Source of the DNA: Caldicellulosiruptor hydrothermalis 108 | GTDB taxonomy: Bacteria > Bacillota > Thermoanaerobacteria > Caldicellulosiruptorales > Caldicellulosiruptoraceae | Direction: 5' to 3' | DNA length: 64,000 nucleotides | Assembly: GCF_000166355.1 (NCBI RefSeq) | Contig: NC_014652.1 | Coordinates: 1,896,928-1,960,927 of the forward strand | Shown: positions 7,943 through 20,278 of the stretch, one piece after another | Layout: the number at the start of each line of letters is the position of its first letter | How positions within the stretch are numbered: the first letter of the stretch is position 1 | Program-made: the position numbers and the translations under genes | Notes under the pieces: generated by a model | The model's input: the letters and a program-made list of their open reading frames with translations, nothing else | Database searches by the model: none | What the model was told of the DNA's origin: nothing

Positions 7943-7948
7943 TTTTGA

Positions 7949-9151
7949 TTATTCAATTATTGTTGTAACAGAACCTGCACCAACTGTTCTTCCGCCTTCG
8001 CGGATAGCAAATCTGAGTCCTGACTCAATAGCGATTGGAGAGATAAGCTCAACTGTCATCTCAACGTTGTCGCCAGGCATGCACATCTCTACACCCTCTG
8101 GCAGTGTGATTGTTCCTGTAACGTCTGTTGTTCTGAAATAGAACTGTGGTCTGTAACCATTGAAGAATGGTGTATGTCTTCCACCCTCTTCTTTTGTCAA
8201 AACGTAAACCTGTGCTTTGAATTTGGTGTGAGGTTTAATTGTGCCTGGCTTTGCAAGAACCTGACCTCTTTCAACCTCATTCTTCTGAATACCTCTGAGA
8301 AGGCACCCTACATTGTCACCAGCAACAGCCTCGTCAAGTACCTTTCTGAACATCTCGATACCTGTTACAACTGTCTTTCTTGGCTCTGGAGCAAAACCAA
8401 CTATTTCAACCTCTTCGCCTGTCTTGAGTGTTCCTCTTTCAACTCTACCTGTTACAACAGTACCTCTACCTGTGATTGAGAACACGTCTTCAATTGGCAT
8501 CAAGAATGGTTTGTCAATGTCTCTCTGTGGTGTTGGGATGTATTTGTCAACAGCATCCATGAGCTCTAAGATGCACTGATATTCTGGAGCATTTGGGTCT
8601 TGTGATGTTGACTCTAAAGCCTTCAAAGCTGAACCTTTTACTATTGGTACTTCGTCGCCTGGATAGCCATACTTGGAAAGAAGCTCTCTTACTTCCATTT
8701 CAACCAGCTCAATCAATTCTGGATCGTCTACCATGTCAACCTTGTTGAGGAATACAACGATGTATGGAACGTTAACCTGTCGTGCAAGCAAAATGTGCTC
8801 TCTTGTCTGTGGCATTGGACCGTCTGCTGCAGACACAACCAAGATTGCACCGTCCATCTGAGCAGCACCTGTTATCATGTTCTTGACGTAGTCAGCGTGA
8901 CCTGGACAGTCAACGTGTGCATAGTGTCTTGCGTCTGTCTCATACTCAACGTGTGCTGTGTTGATTGTAATACCTCTTTCTCTTTCCTCTGGAGCCTTGT
9001 CAATCTGGTCATAAGCCATAAACTGTGCTTTACCTTTGAGAGCTAAAACCTTTGTGATTGCAGCTGTCAATGTTGTTTTTCCATGGTCAACGTGTCCAAT
9101 TGTACCTATGTTTACGTGTGGTTTTGTTCTTTCAAATTTAGCCTTTGCCAT
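7949..9151 (-). CDS. tuf: Elongation factor Tu
   Basis: The 400-residue protein is the standard length for EF-Tu, which delivers aminoacyl-tRNA to the ribosome A site as a GTP complex. The G motifs are GHVDHGKT (residues 19-26), DCPGH near 81 and NKVD near 136. RGITIN in switch I, the domain 2 start and the C-terminal [10 protein letters not shown] are all intact. The ATG at 9151 is preceded by GGAGG 11 bases upstream; a longer reading from 9172 would add seven residues covering the ribosome binding site itself and is rejected. It is the last gene of the L7Ae-rpsL-rpsG-fusA-tuf run, 83 bases behind fusA, and ends in a strong terminator. Confidence 0.98.
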   Translation of the reverse strand: MAKAKFERTKPHVNIGTIGHVDHGKTTLTAAITKVLALKGKAQFMAYDQIDKAPEERERGITINTAHVEYETDARHYAHVDCPGHADYVKNMITGAAQMDGAILVVSAADGPMPQTREHILLARQVNVPYIVVFLNKVDMVDDPELIELVEMEVRELLSKYGYPGDEVPIVKGSALKALESTSQDPNAPEYQCILELMDAVDKYIPTPQRDIDKPFLMPIEDVFSITGRGTVVTGRVERGTLKTGEEVEIVGFAPEPRKTVVTGIEMFRKVLDEAVAGDNVGCLLRGIQKNEVERGQVLAKPGTIKPHTKFKAQVYVLTKEEGGRHTPFFNGYRPQFYFRTTDVTGTITLPEGVEMCMPGDNVEMTVELISPIAIESGLRFAIREGGRTVGAGSVTTIIE

Positions 9152-9234
9152 CCTGATTTTATCCTCCTTCACAATAATATTTTATTTATGTGAATTTTTA
9201 AAATTGCAACCGCAGTTTAAGATTATTTTAACAC

Positions 9235-11310
9235 TTATTTATTCTTCATTTCAAGAATCTTATCAGCAATATTCTTTGGAACCTCTTCATAGTGGTCAAA
9301 CTGCATGGTGTATGTTCCTCGACCCTGTGTCTTTGACCTCAGGTCTGTTGCGTAACCAAACATCTCTGCAAGCGGAACATATGCACGAATGACCTGGGCA
9401 TTTCCTCTAAGTTCCATGCCCTCAATTCTTCCACGTCTGGAGTTGATATCACCCATGACATCACCCATGTACTCTTCAGGCACAACAACCTCGACCTTCA
9501 TAATAGGCTCTAAGAGTACTGGGTCTGCCTTTTTCATACCTTCTCTGAACGCTTGAGCTGCTGCAATTCTGAACGCCATGTCGCTCGAGTCAACCTCGTG
9601 GTATGAACCGTCAAACAGCGTAACTCTTACATCCACTACAGGATATCCTGCCAAAACACCTGACTGCATTGCTTCCTGGACACCTGCATCGACAGATGGT
9701 ATGAACTCTTTTGGAATCACACCACCGACTATCTTGTTGACAAACTCATACCCTGCACCTCTTTCAAGCGGTTCAAGCTCAAGCCAAACGTGACCGTACT
9801 GACCTCTACCACCAGACTGTCTGATATACTTTCCTTCAACCTTGACAGATTTCTTGATTGTCTCTTTGTAAGCAACCTGAGGTTTACCTACATTGACCTC
9901 TACCTTGAACTCTCTTCTCATTCTGTCAACAATAATCTCAAGGTGAAGCTCTCCCATACCTGCAATGAGAGTTTGCCCTGTCTCGTGGTTTGTAGATACC
10001 TTGAATGTCGGGTCTTCTTCGGAAAGTCTTTGCAGTGCAATACCCATCTTCTCTTGGTCAGCTTTAGTCTTTGGTTCAATAGCAACCTGTATAACAGGTT
10101 CTGGGAATTCCATAGACTCTAAGACAATTGGATGATTTTCATCACAGAGGGTATCACCTGTTGTAGTATTGGAAAGACCTATTGCTGCACAGATATCACC
10201 GGCATATACTGCATCAACGTCTTCTCTGTGGTTTGCATGCATGTGCAAAAGTCTTCCTACTCTTTCTTTCTTGTTCTTTGTTGAGTTATAAACATATGAT
10301 CCTGCATGAAGAACACCTGAGTAAACTCTCAAGAATGTCAGTTTACCAACATATGGGTCAGACATAATCTTAAATGCCAGTGCACAGAATGGTTCATCTT
10401 CACTTGTCTTTCTTTCAATCTCTTCACCAGTGTCAGGTGAAAATCCTTTTACTGCAGCAATGTCAACCGGTGATGGCAGATAGTCAACAACTGCATCTAA
10501 AAGTGGCTGAACACCTTTGTTTCTATATGATGAACCGCAAAGTACCGGTGTCATCTGCATGTTGATTGTAGCTTTTCTTATTGCAGCCTTGAGCTCTTCA
10601 ACTGTAATCTCTTCACCCTCTAAATATTTCATCATAATCTCTTCATCAGTCTCAGCAACAGCCTCTAAAAGTTTAATTCTATACTCTTCAGCAATGTCTT
10701 TTACGTCCTCTGGAATCTCTGTTTCCTGAGATACTTTTCCAAGGTCGTCAACATAGATTATAGCCTTCATTGTGAGAAGGTCAACAATACCTCTGAAAGT
10801 ATCCTCTTTCCCAATTGGAACCTGGATTGCAACCGGGTTTGCACCAAGTCTTTCTTTCATCATCTCAATGACATTGAAAAAGTTTGCACCCATTATGTCC
10901 ATCTTGTTGACATAAGCTATCCTTGGAACACGGTACTTGTCAGCCTGTCTCCAAACAGTCTCTGACTGTGGTTCTACGCCACCTTTCGCACAAAACACAG
11001 CAATTGCACCATCAAGCACGCGCAGAGACCTTTCTACCTCAACAGTGAAGTCCACATGTCCTGGTGTGTCAATAATGTTTATCCTGTGACCTTTCCATTC
11101 ACATGTTGTAGCAGCAGAAGTGATTGTGATGCCTCTTTCCTGTTCCTGCTCCATCCAGTCCATGGTAGCAGTTCCTTCGTGGACTTCACCCATCTTGTGA
11201 ACCTTACCTGTGTAAAAGAGAATTCTTTCTGTTGTTGTCGTTTTCCCCGCATCTATATGAGCCATAATACCTATATTTCTTGTTTTTTCAAGTGGAAACT
11301 GCCTGGGCAA
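9235..11310 (-). CDS. fusA: Elongation factor G
   Basis: The 691-residue GTPase catalyses ribosomal translocation and, with RRF, recycling. G1 AHIDAGKTT (residues 17-25), RGITITSAA in switch I, DTPGHVDF near 82 and NKMD near 136 are intact. The domain IV loop region and the C-terminal [14 protein letters not shown] are also present. The start codon is TTG at 11310 (Leu-Pro-Arg-Gln), with AAGGAGG ten bases upstream; the first in-frame ATG would remove the P-loop region. Domain V ends normally. It lies 29 bases behind rpsG in the str-type operon. TTG on such a highly expressed gene is noteworthy and is shared with neighbouring genes. Confidence 0.97.
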   Translation of the reverse strand: MPRQFPLEKTRNIGIMAHIDAGKTTTTERILFYTGKVHKMGEVHEGTATMDWMEQEQERGITITSAATTCEWKGHRINIIDTPGHVDFTVEVERSLRVLDGAIAVFCAKGGVEPQSETVWRQADKYRVPRIAYVNKMDIMGANFFNVIEMMKERLGANPVAIQVPIGKEDTFRGIVDLLTMKAIIYVDDLGKVSQETEIPEDVKDIAEEYRIKLLEAVAETDEEIMMKYLEGEEITVEELKAAIRKATINMQMTPVLCGSSYRNKGVQPLLDAVVDYLPSPVDIAAVKGFSPDTGEEIERKTSEDEPFCALAFKIMSDPYVGKLTFLRVYSGVLHAGSYVYNSTKNKKERVGRLLHMHANHREDVDAVYAGDICAAIGLSNTTTGDTLCDENHPIVLESMEFPEPVIQVAIEPKTKADQEKMGIALQRLSEEDPTFKVSTNHETGQTLIAGMGELHLEIIVDRMRREFKVEVNVGKPQVAYKETIKKSVKVEGKYIRQSGGRGQYGHVWLELEPLERGAGYEFVNKIVGGVIPKEFIPSVDAGVQEAMQSGVLAGYPVVDVRVTLFDGSYHEVDSSDMAFRIAAAQAFREGMKKADPVLLEPIMKVEVVVPEEYMGDVMGDINSRRGRIEGMELRGNAQVIRAYVPLAEMFGYATDLRSKTQGRGTYTMQFDHYEEVPKNIADKILEMKNK

Positions 11311-11339
11311 TTTCTTCTGTCCTCCTTGTCAAAATAGTA

Positions 11340-11828
<489 letters not shown>

Positions 11829-11880
11829 CTACAAAACTGTAAATATTCATGCTGCTCTTTTCGTATACTTTTTACATCTT

Positions 11881-12318
11881 TTATTTCTTTGCAGCGCCTG
11901 CTGCTTGTTGTTTTGGCCTTTTTGCACCGTACTTGGAACGGCACTGTCTTCTGTTAGCAACACCAGCACAGTCCAAAGTGCCTCTTACAATATGGTATCT
12001 AACACCTGGCAGGTCCTTGACTCTTCCGCCTCTTACCAGCACAACTGAGTGTTCCTGTAAGTTGTGACCAATACCAGGGATGTACGCTGTCACTTCAATA
12101 CCATTTGTAAGTCTTACCCTTGCAACTTTTCTTAAAGCTGAGTTTGGCTTTTTAGGCGTAACAGTTTTGACAACTGTACAAACCCCTCTTCTCTGAGGAC
12201 AGCTGATATCATAATACTTTTTCTTCAAAGAGTTAAAACCCTTTTGAAGTGCTGGTGCCTTTGACTTTTCAACTTTTTTCTCTCTGCCGTACCTAACAAG
12301 CTGGTTTATTGTTGGCAT
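11881..12318 (-). CDS. rpsL: 30S ribosomal protein S12
   Basis: The 145-residue S12 has the Gram-positive insertion after [15 protein letters not shown]12 lies at the decoding centre. The residues at which streptomycin-resistance changes are known are wild type: Lys in [11 protein letters not shown] and Lys in GGRVKDLPG. The C-terminus ([10 protein letters not shown] plus AAGAAKK) is slightly extended relative to Bacillus. The ATG at 12318 has AAGGAGGTG seven bases upstream. It lies 23 bases downstream of the L7Ae-like gene. Confidence 0.98.
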   Translation of the reverse strand: MPTINQLVRYGREKKVEKSKAPALQKGFNSLKKKYYDISCPQRRGVCTVVKTVTPKKPNSALRKVARVRLTNGIEVTAYIPGIGHNLQEHSVVLVRGGRVKDLPGVRYHIVRGTLDCAGVANRRQCRSKYGAKRPKQQAAGAAKK

Positions 12319-12341
12319 TCTTGCACCTCCTTGAAAAAATC

Positions 12342-12596
12342 TTATTCAATTATCGCGGCAGACGATGCTGCCACACTTATACCACAAATTCTCCCAAGCT
12401 CTTTTTTGGAATCCACGAATACAAGCTTTATTCCTTTTTGCTTGCACATATCTATTATATCCCTCACTACCCACTCATCGCTGTCCTTTGCGACAAAAAC
12501 AACCTTTGCTTTGCCTTTTTGGATAGCTTGGGCAGTCTGGCGCGCACCAACTGTCTTTGGTGAAGTTTTTAAAGCTTCAATGTCTGATGATGACAA
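12342..12596 (-). CDS. Ribosomal L7Ae-like RNA-binding protein (YbxF/RplGB type)
   Basis: The protein has about 84 residues. The L7Ae fold is visible: [25 protein letters not shown], a [18 protein letters not shown] segment and the C-terminal [12 protein letters not shown]. In Bacillus the equivalent YbxF/YlxQ proteins bind kink-turn RNA and YbxF associates with ribosomes. It is always next to rpsL in Firmicutes, as here. The preferred start is TTG at 12596, eight bases after GGGAGG. A GTG at 12602 lies only two bases from that site. It is the first gene of the ribosomal-protein unit and is driven by the promoter at 12646-12674. Confidence 0.9.
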   Translation of the reverse strand: MSSSDIEALKTSPKTVGARQTAQAIQKGKAKVVFVAKDSDEWVVRDIIDMCKQKGIKLVFVDSKKELGRICGISVAASSAAIIE

Positions 12597-12645
12597 ATTC
12601 ACTTCCTCCCTCTTTTACATGGAAGGTGTAAAATTACACTCAAAT

Positions 12646-12674
12646 ATAATAACACTCAAATTATTTTATGTCAA
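12646..12674 (-). promoter_or_regulatory. Sigma-A promoter of the L7Ae-rpsL-rpsG-fusA-tuf unit
   Basis: TTGACA (12669-12674), a 17-bp spacer and TATTAT (12646-12651) read on the minus strand. The segment ATTTGAGTGT occurs twice, once across the spacer and once just after the -10 box. A GTGTAATTTTACAC palindrome spans the predicted transcript start (about 12627-12640). Confidence 0.75.
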
Positions 12675-12739
12675 GAAAGTTTAAAACCACATCCTGTTTT
12701 GTTTTTGTTGTAATCTTAAAAAAATTTTTGCTTGTTGGC

Positions 12740-12765
12740 GGGTATACCTTTTTTAAGGTATACCC
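12740..12765. repeat. Perfect palindrome behind rpoC, terminator-like
   Basis: GGGTATACCTT (12740-12750) and AAGGTATACCC (12755-12765) form an 11-bp perfect stem with a four-base loop, 15 bases beyond the rpoC stop. In the minus-strand direction the next run of T comes only after about 14 bases. It may be a weak terminator, a transcript 3'-end stabiliser or a pause site before the next promoter. Confidence 0.6.
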
Positions 12766-12780
12766 ACTCAAACTTCTAAC

Positions 12781-15700
12781 TTACTGGTTCTCTTCAATAA
12801 CAATATTTCTGTACTTTGCCATTCCAGTTCCTGCAGGAATTAGCTTACCAATGATGACATTTTCCTTAAGACCAATCAGAGGATCAACTTTCCCTTTTAT
12901 TGCTGCATCTGTCAATACCCTTGTCGTCTCCTGGAATGATGCAGCAGACAAGAACGACTCAGTAGAGAGTGCTGCTTTTGTTATTCCAAGAAGCACCCTT
13001 CTGCCAAGCGCAGGACGTTTTCCTTCTGCTATTGCCTTGTCGTTCTCTTCTTCAAACCTGTGTATCTCTACAATGTCACCAGGCAAAAGTTCGGTATCAC
13101 CAGAGTCTTCTATCTTGACCTTCTTCATCATCTGTCTGATTATTATCTCTATGTGCTTGTCGTTTATGTCAACGCCCTGCATCTTGTAAACTTTCTGAAC
13201 CTCAGCTAAAAGATAGCTCTGAACACCTCTTGGTCCTTTTATCCTCAAAAGGTCGTGCGGATTTATCGAACCTTCTGTCAGCTCATCTCCTGCCTGAACA
13301 TAATCCCCATCGTTTACCTTTAATCTTGCTCCGTACGGTATCTCATACGTTCTCTCTTCACCATTGTCATTTCGAACTGTTATTGTCCTCTTTTTGTCTT
13401 CTTTTATTGAAACATACCCTTCTATTTCAGAAATCACAGCAACACCCTTTGGTTTTCTTGCCTCGAACAGCTCCTCAACCCTTGGAAGACCTTGCGTAAT
13501 GTCCTGCCCAGCAATACCACCTGTGTGAAATGTTCTCATTGTAAGCTGAGTACCCGGCTCACCTATAGCCTGTGCTGCAATGATACCAACTGCTTCTCCT
13601 ACATTCACTGGCTGCCCTGTACCAAGGTCAAGTCCATAACATTTCGTACAAACACCGTATCTTGTTTTGCACTCTAAAACTGACCTTACATATACCCTGT
13701 TGATTCCTGCATCTATTATCTTTTTAGCTATTTCTTCTGTAATGAGCTCATTTTTGCTTACTATTACTTCACCTGTTTTTTCATCAACAATATCAGAAGC
13801 TGCATATCTTCCAATAATCCTCTCTTCAAGTGTTTCAATTACCTCTGTGCCATCTCTTATCTCTTCAACCCATATACCTTTGTCTGTACCACAGTCCTCT
13901 TCCCTTACAATTATGTCCTGTGCAACATCCACAAGTCTTCTTGTTAAATATCCTGAGTCTGCAGTTCTGAGCGCTGTGTCAGCAAGCCCTTTGCGTGCAC
14001 CGTGTGTTGAGATGAAAAACTCTATAACATTGAGTCCTTCTCTAAAGTTTGATTTAATCGGCATCTCTATTGTCTTACCAGACGGATTTGCCATCAGTCC
14101 CCTCATACCAGCAAGCTGTGATATCTGGTTTTTGGAACCCCTTGCACCCGAATTTGCCATCATAAATATTGGATTGAACTCATCAAGGCTCTGGATAAGC
14201 TCTTCGGTAAGCTTGTCTTTTGTCTGGTTCCATATAGAAATTACCTGTTCATATCTTTCTTGGTCAGAAATCAAACCATGTCTGTATAGTTTTTCAATGT
14301 TCTCAACCTTTTGTTCTGCCTCTGCTATGAGCTTTTGCTTGACTTCTGGAATTACCATGTCCGAAACTGAGATGGTAATTGCTCCTCTTGTTGAAAATTT
14401 AAATCCAAGTTCTTTTATCTCGTCCAGTATCTCTGCCGTTCGGGTATTTCCATAAACCTTTATACACCTGTCAATAATTTTTCCAAGCATCTTTTTGTCA
14501 ACAAGTGTGTCAATTTCATACTTCAAAAGATTTTCTCTCTTGCTTCTATCAACAAAACCAAGGTCCTGCGGTATTACCTGATTTAATATGATTTTGCCAA
14601 CTGTTGTCTCAACAAGTCCAGAGATAACTTCTCCGTTTACTTCTGCTGTTCTTTTAACCTTTATCCTTGCATGAAGACCAACAACTTTGTGCTCATATGC
14701 CAAAAGCGCTTCTTCTTCTGATGAGAATATCATCCCCTCACCCTTGTCACCTTTCTTTTCAAGAGTGAGGTAGTAAATTCCCAAAACCATATCCTGGGTT
14801 GGAACTACAATAGGTTTGCCATCTGCCGGCTTTAACAGGTTGTTTGCAGATAACATCAAAAACCTGGCTTCAGCCTGAGCCTCGGCAGAAAGTGGAACGT
14901 GTACCGCCATCTGGTCACCGTCAAAGTCAGCATTGTACGCTGTACAAACAAGTGGATGAAGTCTTATAGCCCTTCCTTCAACAAGTACTGGCTCAAAAGC
15001 CTGAATACCAAGCCTGTGCAAAGTGGGTGCTCGGTTTAGCAGTACTGGATGGTCTTTTATTACTTCTTCTAATATATCCCAAACTTCACTTCTCTGTCTT
15101 TCAACAGCTTTTTTTGCATTTTTTATGTTGTTGCAAATTCCTTTTTCAACAAGCTTTTTCATGACAAACGGTTTGAAAAGCTCTAAAGCCATCTCTTTCG
15201 GAAGACCACACTGGTAAATCTTAAGCTCAGGCCCTACAACTATAACAGAACGCCCTGAATAGTCAACTCTTTTCCCCAAAAGGTTCTGTCTGAATCTTCC
15301 CTGCTTTCCTTTGAGCATATCAGAAAGTGATTTTAGTGGTCTGTTACCAGGACCTGTTACCGGTCTTCCTCTTCTTCCATTGTCTATAAGAGCATCAACA
15401 GCTTCTTGCAACATTCTCTTTTCATTTCTAATGATTATGTCTGGTGCACCCAAATCCATGAGTTTTTTGAGCCTGTTGTTTCTGTTTATCACTCTTCTGT
15501 AAAGGTCATTTAGGTCTGATGTTGCAAACCTTCCGCCGTCAAGCTGGACCATTGGACGAAGTTCAGGTGGGATAACAGGTATAACATCAAGTATCATCCA
15601 TTCAGGACGGTTACCAGATTTTCTAAAAGCTTCAACAACCTCAAGCCTTTTGATTATCTTTAACTTTTTCTGGCCTGTTGCAGTTTCAAGTTCTTGCCTC

Positions 15701-16272
15701 AGCTCCTGCGATAGCTTATCAAGGTCAATCTCTTTCAAGAGCTCTTTAATTGCCTCTGCTCCCATTCCTGCCTTGAACCTGTCGCCATACTTCTCTTTTA
15801 GTTCCCTGTACTCTTTTTCAGAAAGAATTTGTTTCTTTTCCAAATTTGGTACATCGCCTGGGTCAATTACCACATATGCAGCAAAGTACAAAACCTTTTC
15901 TAAATTTCGTGGTGTCATATCCAAAATAAGTCCCATTCTGCTTGGGACACCTTTAAAATACCAGATGTGAGAGACAGGGGCAGCAAGTTCAATGTGCCCC
16001 ATTCTCTCACGTCTTACCTTTGCTTTTGTCACTTCAACACCGCACTTATCACAAACAACACCTTTATATTTGACCTTTTTATATTTTCCGCAGTGGCATT
16101 CCCAGTCCTTTGTTGGACCAAAAATCTTTTCACAGAAAAGTCCATCTTTTTCGGGCTTGAGTGTTCTATAGTTTATGGTCTCTGGTTTTTTAACCTCACC
16201 GCGCGACCATTCTCTTATCTTTTCAGGAGAAGCAAGACTGATTTTAATAGCATCGAAATTGAACAAATCCAT
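12781..16272 (-). CDS. rpoC: RNA polymerase subunit beta'
   Basis: The protein has about 1163 residues from the ATG at 16272, a normal length for Firmicutes. The N-terminal zinc site ([20 protein letters not shown]) and the absolutely conserved catalytic loop [12 protein letters not shown], which holds the active-site magnesium, are visible. So are the bridge-helix and trigger-loop region ([22 protein letters not shown]) and the second zinc site (CGTDKG with [13 protein letters not shown]). AAAGGTGGG lies about 11 bases before the chosen ATG. An ATG at 16308 overlapping the rpoB stop would add 12 residues, a less usual N-terminus. It is co-transcribed with rpoB, which ends 28 bases upstream. 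Confidence 0.98.
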   Translation of the reverse strand: MDLFNFDAIKISLASPEKIREWSRGEVKKPETINYRTLKPEKDGLFCEKIFGPTKDWECHCGKYKKVKYKGVVCDKCGVEVTKAKVRRERMGHIELAAPVSHIWYFKGVPSRMGLILDMTPRNLEKVLYFAAYVVIDPGDVPNLEKKQILSEKEYRELKEKYGDRFKAGMGAEAIKELLKEIDLDKLSQELRQELETATGQKKLKIIKRLEVVEAFRKSGNRPEWMILDVIPVIPPELRPMVQLDGGRFATSDLNDLYRRVINRNNRLKKLMDLGAPDIIIRNEKRMLQEAVDALIDNGRRGRPVTGPGNRPLKSLSDMLKGKQGRFRQNLLGKRVDYSGRSVIVVGPELKIYQCGLPKEMALELFKPFVMKKLVEKGICNNIKNAKKAVERQRSEVWDILEEVIKDHPVLLNRAPTLHRLGIQAFEPVLVEGRAIRLHPLVCTAYNADFDGDQMAVHVPLSAEAQAEARFLMLSANNLLKPADGKPIVVPTQDMVLGIYYLTLEKKGDKGEGMIFSSEEEALLAYEHKVVGLHARIKVKRTAEVNGEVISGLVETTVGKIILNQVIPQDLGFVDRSKRENLLKYEIDTLVDKKMLGKIIDRCIKVYGNTRTAEILDEIKELGFKFSTRGAITISVSDMVIPEVKQKLIAEAEQKVENIEKLYRHGLISDQERYEQVISIWNQTKDKLTEELIQSLDEFNPIFMMANSGARGSKNQISQLAGMRGLMANPSGKTIEMPIKSNFREGLNVIEFFISTHGARKGLADTALRTADSGYLTRRLVDVAQDIIVREEDCGTDKGIWVEEIRDGTEVIETLEERIIGRYAASDIVDEKTGEVIVSKNELITEEIAKKIIDAGINRVYVRSVLECKTRYGVCTKCYGLDLGTGQPVNVGEAVGIIAAQAIGEPGTQLTMRTFHTGGIAGQDITQGLPRVEELFEARKPKGVAVISEIEGYVSIKEDKKRTITVRNDNGEERTYEIPYGARLKVNDGDYVQAGDELTEGSINPHDLLRIKGPRGVQSYLLAEVQKVYKMQGVDINDKHIEIIIRQMMKKVKIEDSGDTELLPGDIVEIHRFEEENDKAIAEGKRPALGRRVLLGITKAALSTESFLSAASFQETTRVLTDAAIKGKVDPLIGLKENVIIGKLIPAGTGMAKYRNIVIEENQ

Positions 16273-16300
16273 CGGTCTTAACACCCACCTTTTTGAGGTT

Positions 16301-19300
16301 TTACTCATCTATATCATCTATATCACCTTGGTCGTCTTCTTGCGTTGCATTCATCAAATCCTCATAAAACTTCTCCTTGTCATCTTGAATATCTTTGTCA
16401 TCTTCTATTTCATCGTCGCCTATCTCAAAAGCTCCAAGCCCTTGTGGCTGCTCATCCTCATCGACAGATTCTTTTAGCTCAATTTCCTTGTTGTCCTCTG
16501 ACAAGAGTTTGACATCTAAACACAAACTCTGAAGCTCTTTTACAAGCACCTTGAAAGACTCTGGTATCCCAGGCTCTGGTATATTTTCACCTTTCACTAT
16601 TGCTTCATAAGTTTTGACTCTTCCTGTCACATCGTCAGATTTCACAGTCAAAAGTTCTTGCAGTGTATATGCAGCACCGTATGCTTCAAGCGCCCAAACT
16701 TCCATCTCGCCAAATCTCTGACCACCAAACTGAGCTTTACCTCCAAGAGGCTGCTGAGTAACAAGCGAATACGGTCCTGTTGATCGTGCATGGATTTTAT
16801 CATCAACAAGATGTACAAGCTTTAGCATGTACATGTAACCAACAGTTACTTCATTATCAAATGGCTCACCTGTTCTGCCATCATAGAGAATGGTCTTCCC
16901 CGTTGGTTTCAAACCTGCAAGCTTTAATGCCTCCTCAATATCCTCCTCTTTTGCACCGTCAAAAACAGGGGTTGCAACCTTCCATCCAAGCGCTTTTGCC
17001 GCATATCCAAGGTGTGTTTCTAAAATCTGACCAATGTTCATACGTGATGGCACACCAAGAGGATTTAAAACTATATCAACAGGTGTACCATCCGGTAAAA
17101 ATGGCATGTCTTCAACTGGCAAAATTCTTGAAATAACGCCTTTGTTACCATGTCGACCCGCCATTTTATCGCCAACAGAGATTTTTCGTTTCTGAGCAAC
17201 ATATACTCTCACAAGCTGGTTCACACCAGGTGGAAGTTCGTCTCCTTTGTCGCGCGAAAATACCTTTACATCTACAACTATTCCGCCTTCGCCATGTGGT
17301 ACTCTCAATGAAGTATCTCTTGTCTCTCTTGCCTTTTCACCAAATATAGCACGAAGCAATCTTTCTTCTGCAGTAAGCTCTGTCTCACCTTTGGGAGTAA
17401 CTTTCCCAACCAAAATATCACCACTTTTTACTTCGGCACCAATTCTAATGATTCCTCTTTCATCTAAATCCTTTATTGCATCTTCACCTACATTTGGAAT
17501 ATCTCTTGTTATTTCCTCAGGACCAAGCTTTGTATCTCTTGCCTCACATTCATATTCTTCTATATGAATGGATGTATAAACATCCTCTTTAACAAGTCTT
17601 TCTGAAATCAAAATAGCATCTTCATAGTTATATCCTTCCCATGGCATGAATGCAACAAGAACATTTTTGCCAAGTGCAAGCTCTCCATGGTCAGTTGATG
17701 GTCCGTCTGCTATAACTTCTCCTGCTTTGATTTCTTGGCCTTTTCTGACTATCGGTCTTTGGTTAAAACATGTTCCTTGGTTGGTCCTTTTGAACTTCAA
17801 AAGATGATATACATCCTTTGTTCCATCATTATTTCTGATAACAATCTCATCAGCAGATACCTTTTCAACAACACCATCTTTTTTGGCAAGAATGCACACA
17901 CCAGAGTCAACCGCAGCCCTGTATTCAACACCTGTTCCAATTATCGGAGACTCTGTTGTCAAAAGCGGCACTGCCTGGCGCTGCATGTTAGAACCCATGA
18001 GAGCTCTGTTTGCATCGTCGTTCTCCAAAAATGGAATAAGCGATGTTGAAACTGAAACTATCTGTTTTGGAGATATATCTATAAGGTCAACCTCATGTTT
18101 GTCAACCTCTATAATTTCTTCGCCAAATCTTACTGTAACTCTTTGATTTATGAATCTTCCTTCTTCATCAACAGGTTCTGTTGCCTGAGCAATCCTGTAT
18201 GTGTCTTCTTCATCAGCAGTAAGATACACAACCTCGTCTGTAACCCTTGCTTCTTTTTTGTCAACCTTTCTGTAAGGCGTTTCCAAAAATCCGTACTCGT
18301 TGACCCTTGCATATGTTGCCAAAGAGGTTATAAGACCAATGTTTGGACCTTCTGGCGTCTCGATAGGACACATCCTTCCATAATGAGAATGATGCACGTC
18401 TCTCACTTCAAATCCTGCTCTGTCCCTCGAAAGTCCACCTGGTCCCAAAGCTGAAAGTCTTCTTTTGTTTGTAAGTGCTGCCAGTGGATTTACCTGGTCC
18501 ATAAACTGTGACAGCGGGCTTGAACCAAAAAACTCCTTGATAGCTGCTGTTACTGGTCTTATATTTATCAGTGTCTGAGGAGTTACTGTATCAATATCGT
18601 GTATGTTCATTCTCTCACGAATAACTCTTTCCATTCGCGCAAGACCAATTCTGAACTGGTTCTGCAAAAGTTCGCCTACTGCTCTTACCCTCCTGTTGCC
18701 CAAATGGTCAATGTCATCAGTTGTACCGATACCATACTTGAGCCCCAAGAAATAGCTTGTTGCTGCAAATATATCGTCTATTGTAAGGCAGTATGGAACA
18801 AGTTCTCTTTCTCTTTCTTTTATAAGCCTCTTAATCTCAGAAACATCATTTGTTGTCTTAAGAATATCTTCCAAAACAGGCTTGTAAACAAGCTCTTTTA
18901 TGTTAAGGTCAGATACATCAAATTCTACATATCTATCAAGTTTTACTGTATTGTTTCCAACAACCTTAAATTCTCTCTCTTCATCTGCATATACCCATAC
19001 CTCGTTGATACCAGCATCCTGAATTTGAGTAGCAATCTCTCTTGTAATTACCTCTCCTTCTTTGACCAATATCTCTCCAGTCCTCGGATCAACTACATCC
19101 TGGGCAGCTCTTTTGTTGAAAATCCTCTTCCACAGCGACAATTTTTTGTTGAATTTATATCTTCCCACTTTTGCTAAATCATACCTTCTCGGATCAAAAA
19201 ACATATTGTAAAGAAGATTTCGAGCATTTTCAACATTTGGCGGCTCACCAGGTCTAAGTCTCCTATATACCTCTAAAAGTGCATTCTCAACTGGATTGCC

Positions 19301-19993
19301 AAGCTCACCTTTATTGGCTTCTTTCTCAAGCGAAGCTTTCAATCTCTCATCCTCGCCAAACTTTTCAAATATCATCTGCTGATTGTAAAGCCCAAAAGCC
19401 TTCAACAGGGTTGTGAGAGAAACCTTTCTTGTCCTGTCAAGTCTGACAGACAAAAGCTCGCTTGCATCCGTTTCGAATTCAAGCCACGCACCTCTGTTTG
19501 GAATAAGAGTCCCTGAAAATATCTTTCTTCCTTGCTTATCAATGGAAGATGCAAAGTAACACCCAGGTGAACGGATGAGCTGGCTTACAATAACTCTTTC
19601 CGCACCGTTGATGATAAATGTTCCTGTTTCAGTCATAATTGGGAATTCGCCCATATAAATGTCCTGTTCTTTTATCTCACCTGTTTCTTTGTTTATAAGT
19701 CTGACCTTTACCTTTAGAGGTCTTGCATATGTTGCATCTCTTTCTTTGCACTCCTGTTCCGAATATTTAGGTGGCCCATCAAAATAATAGTCTACAAACT
19801 CCAAAAGCAAGGTCTCACTGTAATCTTTAATCGGAGATATCTCTCTTAAGACCTCTCTCAGTCCTTCATCTAAGAACCATTGAAATGACTTTTTCTGGAT
19901 TTCCAAAAGATATGGCAAATCCAGAACTTCCTTAACCTTACCATAACTCATTCTTTGAACTTTGCCATATTGCACAGGACGAGGTAGTGCCAA
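16301..19993 (-). CDS. rpoB: RNA polymerase subunit beta
   Basis: The 1230-residue protein has all beta-subunit landmarks: [16 protein letters not shown], the rifampicin-binding region, [33 protein letters not shown] and a C-terminal [10 protein letters not shown] segment. The last 60 residues form a long acidic tail. In the rifampicin region (plus-strand 18440-18510) the residue equivalent to E. coli His526 is Asn (AAC, codon 18467-18469) in [12 protein letters not shown]. The residue equivalent to Glu523 is Ala. The start is TTG at 19993 with AGAGGTGAT just upstream. A perfect extended sigma-A promoter lies at 20139-20167. Upstream lies cheB rather than rplJ-rplL, an uncommon arrangement. 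Confidence 0.98.
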   Translation of the reverse strand: MALPRPVQYGKVQRMSYGKVKEVLDLPYLLEIQKKSFQWFLDEGLREVLREISPIKDYSETLLLEFVDYYFDGPPKYSEQECKERDATYARPLKVKVRLINKETGEIKEQDIYMGEFPIMTETGTFIINGAERVIVSQLIRSPGCYFASSIDKQGRKIFSGTLIPNRGAWLEFETDASELLSVRLDRTRKVSLTTLLKAFGLYNQQMIFEKFGEDERLKASLEKEANKGELGNPVENALLEVYRRLRPGEPPNVENARNLLYNMFFDPRRYDLAKVGRYKFNKKLSLWKRIFNKRAAQDVVDPRTGEILVKEGEVITREIATQIQDAGINEVWVYADEEREFKVVGNNTVKLDRYVEFDVSDLNIKELVYKPVLEDILKTTNDVSEIKRLIKERERELVPYCLTIDDIFAATSYFLGLKYGIGTTDDIDHLGNRRVRAVGELLQNQFRIGLARMERVIRERMNIHDIDTVTPQTLINIRPVTAAIKEFFGSSPLSQFMDQVNPLAALTNKRRLSALGPGGLSRDRAGFEVRDVHHSHYGRMCPIETPEGPNIGLITSLATYARVNEYGFLETPYRKVDKKEARVTDEVVYLTADEEDTYRIAQATEPVDEEGRFINQRVTVRFGEEIIEVDKHEVDLIDISPKQIVSVSTSLIPFLENDDANRALMGSNMQRQAVPLLTTESPIIGTGVEYRAAVDSGVCILAKKDGVVEKVSADEIVIRNNDGTKDVYHLLKFKRTNQGTCFNQRPIVRKGQEIKAGEVIADGPSTDHGELALGKNVLVAFMPWEGYNYEDAILISERLVKEDVYTSIHIEEYECEARDTKLGPEEITRDIPNVGEDAIKDLDERGIIRIGAEVKSGDILVGKVTPKGETELTAEERLLRAIFGEKARETRDTSLRVPHGEGGIVVDVKVFSRDKGDELPPGVNQLVRVYVAQKRKISVGDKMAGRHGNKGVISRILPVEDMPFLPDGTPVDIVLNPLGVPSRMNIGQILETHLGYAAKALGWKVATPVFDGAKEEDIEEALKLAGLKPTGKTILYDGRTGEPFDNEVTVGYMYMLKLVHLVDDKIHARSTGPYSLVTQQPLGGKAQFGGQRFGEMEVWALEAYGAAYTLQELLTVKSDDVTGRVKTYEAIVKGENIPEPGIPESFKVLVKELQSLCLDVKLLSEDNKEIELKESVDEDEQPQGLGAFEIGDDEIEDDKDIQDDKEKFYEDLMNATQEDDQGDIDDIDE

Positions 19994-20138
19994 CTATATC
20001 ACCTCTTAAAAAATTTCCTTATCTTTATTATTATTTCCTTAAAAATACAATCTATTCTTGAAAGCCTCACGATATCTCAGCTTTAATTGGAATAGTCCAA
20101 GTTGAAAGGAAGTTATACCCATATTAACGCATTTTGTT

Positions 20139-20167
20139 ATTATAACATAAGCACTTTTTTGTGTCAA
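20139..20167 (-). promoter_or_regulatory. Perfect extended -10 promoter of rpoBC
   Basis: TTGACA (20162-20167), a 17-bp spacer and TGT-TATAAT (20139-20144) read on the minus strand, giving consensus -35 and -10 boxes plus the extended -10 TG. The predicted leader is about 138 bases long before the rpoB TTG. It contains a small TTGGA-CTAT-TCCAA hairpin, but I recognise no known leader motif. Confidence 0.85.
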
Positions 20168-20205
20168 TGAAGTGAATAAAATTTTCTGTCCAAGTTTTAA
20201 AAAAT

Positions 20206-20248
20206 AAAGATGACCACTTACTTAAAAGCTTTTCCAGTGGTCATCTTT
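20206..20248 (-). terminator. Intrinsic terminator of cheB
   Basis: AAAGATGACCACT pairs with AGTGGTCATCTTT around a 17-base loop, followed on the minus strand by TTTATTTTTT. It separates cheB (stop 20279) from the rpoBC promoter. Confidence 0.8.
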
Positions 20249-20278
20249 TTTGAGAATTGTCAATCTTTATTAAACCCT

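Noticed and set aside
13667..14455. Long open frame on the plus strand within rpoC (262 codons)
   Set aside because: It lies entirely opposite the conserved rpoC coding frame and has low-complexity Ser/Ile-rich content with no ribosome binding site. It is an antisense shadow.
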